Part shown: in pieces, positions 43,972 through 53,368 of the stretch
How positions within the stretch are numbered: position 1 is the first letter of the stretch
How the letters are laid out: each line of letters begins with the position of its first letter
Origin: UBA2883 sp964017965
GTDB lineage: Bacteria > Cyanobacteriota > Vampirovibrionia > Gastranaerophilales > Gastranaerophilaceae
Length of the DNA: 64,000 bases
Direction of reading: 5' to 3'
NCBI GenBank assembly: GCA_964017965.1
Contig: CAXHNV010000001.1
Span: 124,001-188,000 of the forward strand
Program-made: the position numbers and the translations under genes
Notes under the pieces: model-generated
Told to the model about the DNA's origin: nothing
Seen by the model: only the letters and a program-made list of their open reading frames with translations
The model's database searches: none

Positions 43972-45906
43972 ATGCGTTTTTTAAAATTTTTGTTTATAGT
44001 TATATCGATAGTACTGCTTTTTTCTCTCGGCTACTGGGCTACGGATAATTTTGTAGAACCAAAAGCATACAACTATATGATGAAGAATTTCACTGCAGCA
44101 AAAGCCGGAAGTCCTGATATTGTACTTATCGTAATTGATGACAAATCAATAGGGCGTCATCGTTGGCCGTGGAGAAGAGACCTTTATTGCGGAATCTATG
44201 ACTACTTTAGAGAATACACAAACGCAAAAGCTATAGTGTTAGATAGTATTATTACTTCTATTGACGACCCCGCAGCTGATAAAAAGTATTTTAACAGCGT
44301 AAACAAGATGAATAACGCAATCTGCGGTCTTGCGTTCTTATCAAGAGGTTATCTTGATGAGAATCTTGGTAAATCTTACGATAAAAAATTCAAAACAAAA
44401 TTCTCAATCGATGCGAAAGACCTGCGTTCAGCACCGGATGATTATGATTACGGAAGTGCTGTAATGTTCCCGCAAGAATACTTCAACTCAATAAAACAAG
44501 GCGGAACTGTCTCAACCATAAAAGATGATGACGGCTACACACGTGTTGCAATCGATATGATTAAATATAAAGACGCGTTCTATCCCTCAATCGCGCTGAA
44601 AACTTTCTCGTATCTGAACGGAAACGAAGGTTATTACATAACAGATAAAGAAATTATCGGCAACAACTCAAAAATCAGAATCCCGATAATCAAAGACAAC
44701 AGCGGAATGTACACCCTGTTGAGATACTACAAACCAAACTCACATCACAACAGTTATTCTCACAAAACATATTCAGCCGTTGATATTATGGATTCATACA
44801 ACGAACTCAAATCCGGTAAAAAACCGCTAATCTCACCGTCAGAGTTTGACAACAAGATAGTTTTTGTAGGGGCTAATGTAAAAGCAGCAGCTACAGGACT
44901 TTCGGATGTAAAACGTTCACCGATAACAAGCGACCATTCAGGGTTAGATATTCAGGCAACAACGCTTGATAATATAATGAACAACAACTTTATGCGTCCG
45001 TTTGCACAATGGCAAAACCTAATCATAACGTTAGCGCTTATGGCTCTTGCGTTCTTTATAATCAGACAATTGAACCTTTTCTATGCCGTAACCGGTATAT
45101 GCCTTGTAATCGCTATTTATATAGCAATATCAGCGTTATTATTTAAACACGGGTTTGCCGTTAATGTGCTTACACCTATATCTATGATAATAATAACAAT
45201 GATTTTTGCGTATTCATACAGATATATAATAGAAGACAAAAACAAAGAAAAAATCAAAACCGCAATGGGTAAATATATCTCAGAAGATATTATGAGAAAC
45301 GTAGTCAAAAACATTGATGAGCTCAAACTCGGCGGTAAAAAAGCAAACGTAACGGTTCTATTCGCTGATATCAGAGGGTTCACTTCAATGAGCGAAAAAC
45401 TATCCGCCGACGAAGTGAGCGTTATCTTAAACGAATACTTCACAGAAATAGAGCCAATAGTTTCAAGATACAACGGGGTTATAAACAAATTCATCGGTGA
45501 CGCTGTTATGGCAATCTTCGGTGCACCAATCGAAGACGAAAACCACCCGAAAAATGCCGTAAGATGTGCGTGTGATATGCTGGCAAAAGTCGATGAACTT
45601 CAAGAAAAATGGTTAAAAGAAGGCAAGCCTAAAATAGAAATAGGTATCGGTATAAATACAGGTGAAGCGTTCGTAGGTAACATAGGTTCTGAAAAACGTA
45701 TGGAATACACGGTTATCGGAGATATGGTTAACCTCGCAAGCAGAATCGAAGGTAATAACAAAATTTATAAAACAAACCTTTTGATAAGCAGTTCGACATT
45801 CGACTATGTTCGTGGAATTGTCGATACAATCAAGATTTCTAATGTAAAAATAAGAGGTAAAGAACACTCGCTGGATTTATATGAGGTAATTCGCCTAATC
45901 GGTTAA
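43972..45906 (+). CDS. CHASE2-domain adenylate/guanylate cyclase
   Basis: The 644-residue membrane protein has an N-terminal transmembrane helix (about 5-25), an extracytoplasmic CHASE2 sensor (about 35-330; SPDIVLIVIDDKSIGRHRWP is typical), three transmembrane helices (about 343-413) and a class III cyclase domain (about 450-644). The metal-binding Asp lies in LFADIRGFTSMSE, the second Asp in INKFIGDAVMAIFGAP, and the transition-state residues in VNLASRIEGNN. It would make cAMP or cGMP in response to an external signal. AAAGAGG precedes the ATG. recG follows seven bases later. Confidence 0.93.
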   Translation: MRFLKFLFIVISIVLLFSLGYWATDNFVEPKAYNYMMKNFTAAKAGSPDIVLIVIDDKSIGRHRWPWRRDLYCGIYDYFREYTNAKAIVLDSIITSIDDPAADKKYFNSVNKMNNAICGLAFLSRGYLDENLGKSYDKKFKTKFSIDAKDLRSAPDDYDYGSAVMFPQEYFNSIKQGGTVSTIKDDDGYTRVAIDMIKYKDAFYPSIALKTFSYLNGNEGYYITDKEIIGNNSKIRIPIIKDNSGMYTLLRYYKPNSHHNSYSHKTYSAVDIMDSYNELKSGKKPLISPSEFDNKIVFVGANVKAAATGLSDVKRSPITSDHSGLDIQATTLDNIMNNNFMRPFAQWQNLIITLALMALAFFIIRQLNLFYAVTGICLVIAIYIAISALLFKHGFAVNVLTPISMIIITMIFAYSYRYIIEDKNKEKIKTAMGKYISEDIMRNVVKNIDELKLGGKKANVTVLFADIRGFTSMSEKLSADEVSVILNEYFTEIEPIVSRYNGVINKFIGDAVMAIFGAPIEDENHPKNAVRCACDMLAKVDELQEKWLKEGKPKIEIGIGINTGEAFVGNIGSEKRMEYTVIGDMVNLASRIEGNNKIYKTNLLISSSTFDYVRGIVDTIKISNVKIRGKEHSLDLYEVIRLIG

Positions 45907-45912
45907 TAAAAT

Positions 45913-48279
45913 ATGGATAATTTAGAAGTTATAAAAAAAGCCATCAATGTTGAGATAAAGAATAAATACATCAATATAAGAGGGCGAAAACAATATTTTT
46001 CAGATTTTATGGTGTCGCATATACGGCGCCATATAAAGATTTCGCCTACACCTGAGCGTTGGAAGGCTATACTTGAATATTTTAAAATTTATTCTACATC
46101 CTCATATATTGAACGTAAAAAATACGTCGACTTTTTCATAAAAATCTTAAAACAAGAACTCAATAGCGCAGAAGCTATCCAAAACGCAGCAAAGAATCCG
46201 TTTTCAGACGTTACCTATGTTAAAGGAGTAGGGCCTAAGATTGCAGGATTATTACATAAATTGGGTATCTTTACGGCAAGCGACCTTTTGTTTTATTTTC
46301 CGAGAAAACATATCGATTACTCTCAGAGAACCAAAATCAAAGACCTTGAAGAAGGACAGACAACAACCGTTTTCGGACATATTAAATCATCAGACAGCTT
46401 TGTCACTCCAAAAGGTTTAGGGATTGTAAAAGTTAAAATAACAGACGATACAGGTACAATCGGGCTTAATTTCTTCTATTCACAAAGCTCAAATTTTTCG
46501 CTTGCAAGAATAAAACGCTTGTTCCCAAAAGGCGCTGGGATAGTTATCTCAGGGACAGTTAAGATAAATTCTTACGACGGCAAATACACACTTGAAAACA
46601 CAACGCATTCTATTATGTCTGAGGATTTTTTAGGTACATCTAAAAACCTCAATGTTGCAAGAATCGTTCCTATATATTCTTTGAGTGAAAACCTGAACGT
46701 TAAAACCCTAAGAAACGCTATTTATAACGCGATTCAAAACTATAAAGACACAATAGTTAATATCGTTCCTGACTATATCAGAGAAAAATATAACCTCTTA
46801 GATAAAAAGGTTGCAGTGGAACAAATTCACTTTCCTGATAATATGGAACTACTTGAGAAAGCAAGATTTACACTCATTTTTGAAGAGTTGTTTTTGATTC
46901 AGTTAAAACTCGCTGCAATCCGTGAAAGAAATAAAATTGAGCATAAATCATTACCGCTTGAGATTAAACCGGACGGGCTTGTGATGAAATTTATCAACAG
47001 TCTTCCGTTTGAGATGACCGGAGCACAAAAACGTGCCGTTAACGAGATTTTAAACGATATGAACTCAACAGAACCTATGCAAAGATTATTACAGGGTGAC
47101 GTGGGCAGCGGTAAGACTGTTGTTGCGTGTATAACTCTGCTTGCTGCGATTGAAAACGGGTATCAGGCGGCAATTATGGCACCTACAGAGATTCTGGCTC
47201 AACAACACTATAACAATATGGTTAACTGGCTGACACCACTCGGATTAAGTGTAGGACTGTTCTTAGGCAGTTTACGCAAAAAACAGCGTGACGAGTTTGG
47301 AATAGGACTGAGAAACGGACAGATTGATATAGCGGTCGGAACCCACGCGCTAATCCAGAATAATGTCGAGTTCTCTAATCTCGGCGCGGTCGTAATCGAT
47401 GAACAGCACAGATTCGGGGTTAAACAAAGATTAGGGCTTCGTAAAAAAGCACAAAACCCGCAAATCTTGACAATGACTGCAACACCTATCCCTCGCACAC
47501 TCGCAATCACTATGAACGGCGATTTGGATTTGACTATAATTGATGAGCTCCCAAAAGGCAGAAAACCGATTATTACAAAAATGGGAATACCTAAAAAACA
47601 GATTTATCAACTCATACGCGATGAGATAAAAGCCGGACATCAGGCATATATTGTTTACCCGCTTATCGAAGAGAGCGAAACCTTATCTGCAAAAGCCGCA
47701 ACTCAGGAAGCTGAACGGCTCCAATCAACTGTTTTCAGTGATTTAAAGGTCGGACTTTTACACGGTAAACTCAAAAACTCCGAAAAAGACGAGGTCATGA
47801 AAAAGTTCAAAGAAAAAGAGTTTGATATCCTCGTTGCAACAACAGTTGTAGAAGTCGGGGTCGATGTACCTAACGCAACAGTTATCGTAATCGAAAACGC
47901 TGAAAGATTCGGACTTTCTCAGCTGCACCAGCTGCGCGGCCGTGTCGGAAGATGTGATTTACAATCTTATTGTATCCTGACCTGCGGCTCAAGAACACCT
48001 GAAACAAAAGACAGACTGTCAGTTATGACACAAACAAACGACGGATTCATTATTGCAGAAAAAGACTTAGAGATACGCGGACCGGGTGAATTCTTAGGCG
48101 TACGTCAAAGCGGGCTGCCTGATTTGATGATTTCAGATATAGTAAGAGACGCCAAAATACTTGAGCTTGCAAGAAGCTCAGCTATAGAGTTTGTTAAAAA
48201 CCACAAATTAGAAGAATACCCGCAGCTAAAAGATACTGCAAACCTAACCCTTGACGGTACACTACTTTTAGGCTCATAG
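45913..48279 (+). CDS. recG: ATP-dependent DNA helicase RecG
   Basis: The 788-residue protein has an N-terminal extension of about 90 residues with a helix-hairpin-helix-like VTYVKGVGPKIAGLLHKLGI, the wedge OB domain, and two helicase domains: Walker A LLQGDVGSGKTVV, DEQHRFG as the DEAH box, and the C-terminal QLRGRVGR with the TRG-type end. It reverses stalled forks and processes Holliday junctions. It is longer than E. coli RecG (693), as in cyanobacterial forms. It follows the cyclase by seven bases without a strong ribosome-binding site. Confidence 0.96.
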   Translation: MDNLEVIKKAINVEIKNKYINIRGRKQYFSDFMVSHIRRHIKISPTPERWKAILEYFKIYSTSSYIERKKYVDFFIKILKQELNSAEAIQNAAKNPFSDVTYVKGVGPKIAGLLHKLGIFTASDLLFYFPRKHIDYSQRTKIKDLEEGQTTTVFGHIKSSDSFVTPKGLGIVKVKITDDTGTIGLNFFYSQSSNFSLARIKRLFPKGAGIVISGTVKINSYDGKYTLENTTHSIMSEDFLGTSKNLNVARIVPIYSLSENLNVKTLRNAIYNAIQNYKDTIVNIVPDYIREKYNLLDKKVAVEQIHFPDNMELLEKARFTLIFEELFLIQLKLAAIRERNKIEHKSLPLEIKPDGLVMKFINSLPFEMTGAQKRAVNEILNDMNSTEPMQRLLQGDVGSGKTVVACITLLAAIENGYQAAIMAPTEILAQQHYNNMVNWLTPLGLSVGLFLGSLRKKQRDEFGIGLRNGQIDIAVGTHALIQNNVEFSNLGAVVIDEQHRFGVKQRLGLRKKAQNPQILTMTATPIPRTLAITMNGDLDLTIIDELPKGRKPIITKMGIPKKQIYQLIRDEIKAGHQAYIVYPLIEESETLSAKAATQEAERLQSTVFSDLKVGLLHGKLKNSEKDEVMKKFKEKEFDILVATTVVEVGVDVPNATVIVIENAERFGLSQLHQLRGRVGRCDLQSYCILTCGSRTPETKDRLSVMTQTNDGFIIAEKDLEIRGPGEFLGVRQSGLPDLMISDIVRDAKILELARSSAIEFVKNHKLEEYPQLKDTANLTLDGTLLLGS

Positions 48280-49348
48280 TTATTCTCTTGATTTGAGGTA
48301 AGTTTCAATAAACCCGTCTAAATCACCGTCCATTACAGAATCAACATTCCCGACTTCAAACCCTGTACGGTGGTCTTTAACCATTTTATAAGGATGAAAA
48401 ACGTACGAACGGATTTGTGAGCCAAAGTTTATATCAAAGTTCTCACCTTTTAGCTCTGCAAGCTTCTTTTCGTGTTCGTTCTGTTTAATCTCTAACAGTT
48501 TAGAGATAAGAATCTGCATAGCGTATTCTTTGTTTTGAAGCTGTGAACGTTCCTGTTGACATTTGACAACAATCCCTGTCGGTTTGTGCAAAATTCTTAC
48601 AGCGGTTTCAACTTTGTTAACGTTTTGTCCGCCCGCACCGCCTGAACGCATTGTATCCACTTCCAAATCCTCAGGAGGAATGACGATAGTCTTTTCAATA
48701 TCAGGAATAATCGGTGAAACCTCACAGGAAGCAAAGCTTGTCTGACGTTTACCGTTCGCGTTAAACGGTGAAATCCTGACTAATCGGTGAACACCCTTTT
48801 CTGCTTTAGCGTAACCGTAAGCATATTTACCTGAGATTTTTATCGTCGCTGATTTTATACCGGCTTCCTCGCCGTCAGATTTGTCTAAGAGCTCAACTTT
48901 CCAACCTTTTGTCTCAGCCCAGCGGGTGTACATCCTCAAAAGCATTTGCGTCCAGTCCTGAGCATCTGTTCCGCCCGCACCGGAATTAACTGACAAAATC
49001 GCGTCAGCAGAATCGTATTCTCCGCTCAACATCTTTTGAAAATCAAACTTATCAAGTGCCTGTTCAAGCTTTGCCAGTTGCTCTTGAGCGTCAGCAATGA
49101 GTTCTTCATCGCCCATTTCAAAAGCTATCTCAGCATCTTCTATTATCTGAGACCACGAGGTCGCATTTTCTATATTTTCTTTGAGTTCACGTGAAGTCTG
49201 ACCGAGTTCTGAAGCAAGTTTTTGGTTTGCCCAGACATCCGGTGACTGTAATTTCGCTTCAATCTCCTTTAACTCAGAATTTAATTTGTCTAAGTCAAAG
49301 ATACTCCTTATTTTTTTGAACTCTTGTTTTTAATTCGTTTAAATCCAT
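48280..49348 (-). CDS. prfB: Peptide chain release factor 2, programmed +1 frameshift
   Basis: RF2 terminates at UGA and UAA. The main frame (48280-49296) encodes the GGAGGQNVNKVETAVR motif with the catalytic GGQ. The first 17 codons from the ATG at 49348 are in another frame and stop at UGA within CTTTGAC (49294-49300), with AGGAG three bases before CTT. This is the classic RF2 autoregulatory slippery site. The joined product is about 355 residues, the normal RF2 length. There is no ribosome-binding site at the start; a TATAAT ends six bases before the ATG at 49348 (49354 is an alternative start). Confidence 0.95.
49294..49305 (-). promoter_or_regulatory. prfB +1 frameshift site
   Basis: Minus strand reads AGGAGTATCTTTGAC: an internal Shine-Dalgarno-like AGGAG, a TAT spacer, the slippery CTT, then UGA followed by C. 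Scarce RF2 allows a shift to GAC and synthesis of full RF2. Confidence 0.95.
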
Positions 49349-49354
49349 AGCCAT

Positions 49355-49360
49355 ATTATA
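49355..49360 (-). promoter_or_regulatory. -10 box (TATAAT) of prfB
   Basis: TATAAT, six bases (ATGGCT), then ATGGAT at 49348. The -35 region would fall inside the hup terminator stem. Confidence 0.45.
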
Positions 49361-49362
49361 AA

Positions 49363-49397
49363 CAAAAAAGGGCGAAAATGAAATTTCATTTTCGCCC
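49363..49397 (-). terminator. Terminator of hup
   Basis: A perfect 28-base inverted repeat (GGGCGAAAATGAAA and its complement, 49370-49397) is followed on the minus strand by CTTTTTTG. prfB begins 15-22 bases downstream. Confidence 0.9.
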
Positions 49398-49423
49398 TTG
49401 AACTTTTTTAAATTAGAAAGAAA

Positions 49424-49696
49424 CTACTTAACTAATTCTTTGAATTTTTTACCAGCTGAGAAAGCAGGAACTGTTTTAGCAGCGATTTTCAATTCAGCGC
49501 CAGTTTGTGGGTTTCTACCAGTTCTAGCAGCTCTCTTACGAGATTCGAAAGTACCGAAGCCAACTAAAGTAACTTTTTTACCTTTAGCAACAGTTTTTTC
49601 AATTGTTTCTAAAGTAGCTGATAAAATATCAGATGCAGCTTTTTGAGAAACGTTAGCTTTTTTAGCAATTTCTTTTACTAATTCGTCTTTGTTCAT
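49424..49696 (-). CDS. hup: HU-family DNA-binding protein
   Basis: The 90-residue histone-like protein begins MNKDELVKEIAKKANVSQK and has the beta-arm signature GFGTFESRKRAARTGRNPQTG with the intercalating proline. It bends and compacts DNA as a dimer. AAAAGGAG is the ribosome-binding site, and a strong promoter with a 60-base leader lies upstream. prfB is downstream beyond a terminator. Confidence 0.98.
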   Translation of the reverse strand: MNKDELVKEIAKKANVSQKAASDILSATLETIEKTVAKGKKVTLVGFGTFESRKRAARTGRNPQTGAELKIAAKTVPAFSAGKKFKELVK

Positions 49697-49755
49697 AATA
49701 ATCTCCTTTTTCTACACACCAGTGTTATAACAAACACTAAGCTCTTACTCTTCCC

Positions 49756-49783
49756 ATTATACATATATTTCTCGTTTTTGCAA
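49756..49783 (-). promoter_or_regulatory. Strong promoter of hup
   Basis: TTGCAA (49778-49783), 16 bases, TATAAT (49756-49761). The leader of about 55 bases contains a GTGTT/AACAC hairpin before AAAAGGAG. Confidence 0.75.
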
Positions 49784-49865
49784 GCACTTTATAAACTGAA
49801 AGTCAATAACGACAGGAGCATGCGCCCGTACACACCCCAAAATCCTTTCATAGCAATACTTTTAG

Positions 49866-50741
49866 CTATTTATAATATATGGGATTGAGCTTTGCAAATT
49901 GTATATTATTGTAAAAATGCGTTAAGATTTGATAAACATTATTGCCCATTTCGGCTAAATTTTTCGCACCATGCTGGGTCATGCCAACACCATGCCCGTT
50001 TGCTTTAACGTTATCGTCATAAGACGGAACAGATTGAAGGTATGGAATATCGTTACCAAACGATTCTTTAGCCGATTTTGTTTGACCGCCTGCAGATGAT
50101 GAATACATAGCGGTTATTGGTTTTTGGTTATAGACCATGATTATTCCTTCTGTTTCCAGTACGGCAGTGTTTGAAGCTTCTGATTCGGCTTTTATACCGT
50201 CATAGACCTGATCCATTTGTGTATCAACAAGGTCAAAACCTTTTGCGGCATGCTTACCGTAGTTTGCAACGGCGTAGGTACGTGCTGCTATAGCTTGTGC
50301 TTTTAGGGCTTCTTTCGACCAGCCGGACGGCATTTCTGCAGGAAGAACACCTTGGATATAGTTTTCCATACAGACATCATTTATAACTGTCAGACTATTG
50401 TTTTTGTTTTGGATACGGAGGATTCCTCGGTACCATTTGTCTTTTGTATAGACACATGCCTGCGGGTCGAGCGGTTTTAGGACAACATCGGTTGTGTGTA
50501 TTGTACATTGACCGTAGTTTGAACGTACAATCATGGCATTTTCGCCGCTCGGGGTTACTTCGTACATCAGCATTTTACGAATGATACAAACTTGTTTGTT
50601 TGTTTTTACATCAATCATTTGGGCTTCTTCGGAGGCTGAAACTTTTACCGTTGACATATCGGTATAGAGACCGATTTTTATGGCAAAAACGGGAGGGATA
50701 GATATTAATAATAGTGTTATTAGAATGATAAATCTTTTCAT
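49866..50741 (-). CDS. SpoIID/LytB-domain protein
   Basis: The 291-residue protein has a signal peptide (MKRFIILITLLLISIPPVFA) and a SpoIID domain: LRIQNKNNSLTVINDVCME, then YIQGVLPAEMPSGWSKEALKAQAIAARTYA with the catalytic Glu, and the C-terminal NGHGVGMTQHGAKNLAEMG. In Bacillus SpoIID is a lytic transglycosylase of engulfment; homologues occur in non-sporulating bacteria, including cyanobacteria, and probably cut peptidoglycan. I prefer the ATG at 50741; another lies three codons earlier. No ribosome-binding site is seen, but TAAAAT ends seven bases before the ATG. Confidence 0.9.
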   Translation of the reverse strand: MKRFIILITLLLISIPPVFAIKIGLYTDMSTVKVSASEEAQMIDVKTNKQVCIIRKMLMYEVTPSGENAMIVRSNYGQCTIHTTDVVLKPLDPQACVYTKDKWYRGILRIQNKNNSLTVINDVCMENYIQGVLPAEMPSGWSKEALKAQAIAARTYAVANYGKHAAKGFDLVDTQMDQVYDGIKAESEASNTAVLETEGIIMVYNQKPITAMYSSSAGGQTKSAKESFGNDIPYLQSVPSYDDNVKANGHGVGMTQHGAKNLAEMGNNVYQILTHFYNNIQFAKLNPIYYK

Positions 50742-50789
50742 GGTTATCATTTTAAAACATTTTTTAACAAGTTATAAGGACTAAATGGA

Positions 50790-50801
50790 GTATTTATGAT
50801 A
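50790..50801 (+). promoter_or_regulatory. Extended -10 promoter of tRNAVal
   Basis: TGATATACT (extended -10) ends about 15 bases before the mature tRNA 5' end, in otherwise AT-rich sequence. Confidence 0.45.
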
Positions 50802-50815
50802 TACTAATCATCAAA

Positions 50816-50888
50816 GGGCGATTGGCGCAGTTGGTAGCGCATCACATCGACATTGTGGGGGTCACGTGTTCGAGTCACGTATCGCCCA
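50816..50888 (+). tRNA. trnV: tRNA-Val (GAC), with C33
   Basis: Acceptor GGGCGAT/ATCGCCC pairs perfectly, the D stem is GCGC/GCGC, the anticodon stem is TCACA/TGTGG, the variable loop is GGGTC, the T stem is ACGTG/CACGT with TTCGAGT, and the discriminator is A. The anticodon loop is TCGACAT: anticodon GAC (Val) but C instead of the near-universal T at position 33. CCA is not encoded. A terminator follows. Confidence 0.9.
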
Positions 50889-50890
50889 AA

Positions 50891-50917
50891 GAGGAGAGGC
50901 TATGCCTCTCTTTTTTT
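50891..50917 (+). terminator. Terminator of tRNAVal
   Basis: GAGAGGC/GCCTCTC with a three-base loop and seven T. It overlaps the 3' end of the convergent methylase gene. Confidence 0.92.
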
Positions 50918-52729
50918 AACCAAATCATATTCCTGATGAGTTAACCCGTACAAACTTGCTATCTTTTCATCAAGAATGTTATATAAATCATTATCCTGAG
51001 GGGTTTGTAATAGTTGTTCAACAAGCGCTATTATTTCTGTTTTATCATCACAACGAGGTATCGGAATGCTCTCAATATGCGAGCGTAAAACCTTGATTGA
51101 ATTAAACTGTTTTTCAAAAACAAACTGTGCAACACTTGAATTCAATATAGCTAAAACATATTTAATATCATGCCGGGGGATTACAATATTGCAGCTATTC
51201 AACGACAGTCGCTGTTTATCGTCATAAGCAAAGACAAGTTTGTCACCTATAAATCTATATAACAGCTTTTCTTTTGCTCTATACAAACTCTTCGGCGCAA
51301 CCTGTTGAAACCTATCAGGTACAAATTCTATATAATTAGCAGACTTTATACCGTATTTTATTATGTCAGAACCTTTTATTATAACCTCGGTTTTATCCAT
51401 TTTTTTATCAAAAATAAGCTCTTTATTATTCCCTGTCACTATCCCCAGTGCAAACTCTGCGTTATCTTTCAAATATAATCTGTCTTTATGGAGTTTCTCA
51501 AGCAAATCGTATTCTCTGTCATCACAAAGAAAGCTCGGTTGTTTGCGTTGTTTATTAATAACAAATGTTCTTATAGAATTTTTTATCTCAGCACCAATAT
51601 ACGACATTTGCCTGTTTGTATATTGCAGTTGCAAGATAACTGCAGGACAATACACCCCGTCAAAAACGTTACCCAAGAACTCTAAAGATTTGAGTTCACA
51701 ACTATTTTTAATAATTTCACGAATTGATTCGTGGGTTTTAACGTTTAATATCGCTTCTGGTAAAACAAAAGCTAAAACCCCGTTTTTATTTAAGCTGTTC
51801 AAAGCTTGCTCGACAAACATATCGTAACCAACAGCAGAATGATATTTTGAAGTTAATCTTTTTATTTCTTTTGGACTGAATTCTGATCCCCACGGCGGAT
51901 TACCGATAATACAATCGTATTTTTTATCACATTTGTACAAAAAATTGCTGTTAGTTATATTGGTATAAAGAATTTCAATATCTTTCGGTTTATATTTCAA
52001 AAAAAGGTTAAGCCTTGTTATTTTAACACTTGTCTCATCTATATCGTTACCGTATATCTGCTCTAACCTGATGTTTTCAGGCAACTGAACCAAAAAGTTA
52101 CCCGTACCGCAACAAGGATCGATAACACTACCTGAAACTTTTATATTCTCAACAAGTTTTTTAACTATTGATGTCGGAGTAAAGTAAGCTCCGCGGGACT
52201 TGCGCTCACCTATATTTGATAACGAAATATACAAAAGTCCTAAAATATCTTCGTTTTCTTCATAAATATATTCAAACTCAAAAAGTTCAGGGTGTTTATT
52301 TATAAACGACTGCGCCTTTTTTCTATCTACAATCAAATCTTCAACAAGCTTAAAGGCATGGTCTGATTCTAAGTAGTTTACAAGCTTACCTTTATTCATC
52401 AACTTTAGAGCGCAGTCAGCTATCAAAAGGTTTATTTCAGATTTAGTTAATTTATCAACTTTAGATAAAAGATTCGCGATTGTTTGAACATTTTTAGAAT
52501 CTTTAGAAACGTAATCTTTGTATAAAAAATTCCCCGAAACATATTTCTTATTTCTACGTGATTTAAGATAGGATTTATTACCCTTAGAAATATCTTTTTT
52601 TAGGGTTTTAACATAATCAACAGTAAAATCCGGTTTGATTTTACCGAGTTTAATCCAGTTTTTTGCCGTTGCTGTTGATATAGCAAGCTCTTCACATAAC
52701 TCATTTAACGTAAGATATTTCATTAACAT
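50900..52729 (-). CDS. N6-adenine DNA methyltransferase (type II restriction-modification)
   Basis: The 609-residue protein has an N-terminal helix-turn-helix (LTLNELCEELAISTATAKNW) and a helical region. The methyltransferase core (about 175-360) has the SAM motif VIDPCCGTGNFLVQL and the catalytic IIGNPPWGSEF (NPPW, gamma-class amino methyltransferase). The C-terminal region (about 400-590) resembles a target-recognition domain (FVPDRFQQVAPKSLYRAKEKL). It overlaps the upstream nuclease-like gene by seven bases, the typical layout of a restriction-modification pair. It resembles Eco57I-type methylases without a fused nuclease. Recognition sequence unknown. Confidence 0.88.
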   Translation of the reverse strand: MLMKYLTLNELCEELAISTATAKNWIKLGKIKPDFTVDYVKTLKKDISKGNKSYLKSRRNKKYVSGNFLYKDYVSKDSKNVQTIANLLSKVDKLTKSEINLLIADCALKLMNKGKLVNYLESDHAFKLVEDLIVDRKKAQSFINKHPELFEFEYIYEENEDILGLLYISLSNIGERKSRGAYFTPTSIVKKLVENIKVSGSVIDPCCGTGNFLVQLPENIRLEQIYGNDIDETSVKITRLNLFLKYKPKDIEILYTNITNSNFLYKCDKKYDCIIGNPPWGSEFSPKEIKRLTSKYHSAVGYDMFVEQALNSLNKNGVLAFVLPEAILNVKTHESIREIIKNSCELKSLEFLGNVFDGVYCPAVILQLQYTNRQMSYIGAEIKNSIRTFVINKQRKQPSFLCDDREYDLLEKLHKDRLYLKDNAEFALGIVTGNNKELIFDKKMDKTEVIIKGSDIIKYGIKSANYIEFVPDRFQQVAPKSLYRAKEKLLYRFIGDKLVFAYDDKQRLSLNSCNIVIPRHDIKYVLAILNSSVAQFVFEKQFNSIKVLRSHIESIPIPRCDDKTEIIALVEQLLQTPQDNDLYNILDEKIASLYGLTHQEYDLVKKREA

Positions 52730-53280
52730 CCCCTATTTTGAAAAAGGTTATACAACTCCTCATAAGTAATAACTTGTTGTAAGAAATTTTTTCTGTGAGA
52801 TTCAATATTATCCTGATTCAGATGGAACTGACCTTCGCCCTCATTGCCTCGATGTTGTTTATTACTATAGCCCTGACAGGACAAGACTTCGTCATTTTTC
52901 ATCTTGAAAATTTCAATCTTGTCTGAGAAAAATAAACCGTAATATAATACATCAAATTCCAAACATTTAATCTGCTGTATATTACAATCAAAATTATATT
53001 TATCTGTCTCATAAGATGCCATGGCACGATTTGCCAAATTAGCTTTTATACACTGTTCAATGGCATTGTCATCACGAATTTTGTCATCATTTTCTTTCAT
53101 TACCGTAGAAAATTTAACTTCAATTCTTTCATCTGTATCTGTATCTCTTTTATCATAAGCTAACGACGATGAATCACAAAAATTATACAAAAACTTAATC
53201 ATTAACTCTGCAACCGTACCAAATCTACGGGTTCTTAAAGCAAATATACCATCTCTAAATTCTTTAATATTTTGTTCCAT
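52723..53280 (-). CDS. Putative type II restriction endonuclease
   Basis: The 185-residue protein pairs with the methylase (seven-base overlap). It shows a PD-(D/E)xK-like set: an early Glu (RFGTVAELMIKFLYN), then DTDERIEVKFSTV, in which D, E and K are spaced as D-x(n)-E-x-K. The C-terminal part is mixed alpha/beta with aromatic residues. I cannot name the specificity family. The catalytic pattern plus the methylase partner make a restriction enzyme the best reading. The ATG has a TGTTATAAT extended -10 six bases upstream and no ribosome-binding site. Confidence 0.65.
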   Translation of the reverse strand: MEQNIKEFRDGIFALRTRRFGTVAELMIKFLYNFCDSSSLAYDKRDTDTDERIEVKFSTVMKENDDKIRDDNAIEQCIKANLANRAMASYETDKYNFDCNIQQIKCLEFDVLYYGLFFSDKIEIFKMKNDEVLSCQGYSNKQHRGNEGEGQFHLNQDNIESHRKNFLQQVITYEELYNLFQNRGC

Positions 53281-53286
53281 AAAAAT

Positions 53287-53292
53287 ATTATA
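53287..53292 (-). promoter_or_regulatory. Extended -10 (TATAAT) of the restriction gene
   Basis: TGTTATAAT, six bases, then ATG at 53280; leaderless transcript predicted. A leaderless start can keep the nuclease level low relative to the methylase. Confidence 0.5.
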
Positions 53293-53368
53293 ACATTATT
53301 TATTATTTTATGTTTGGTTTATACTTAAAACTGTATAGGGAAATTGTGGAAAGAAAGGGAGAAAAAAA

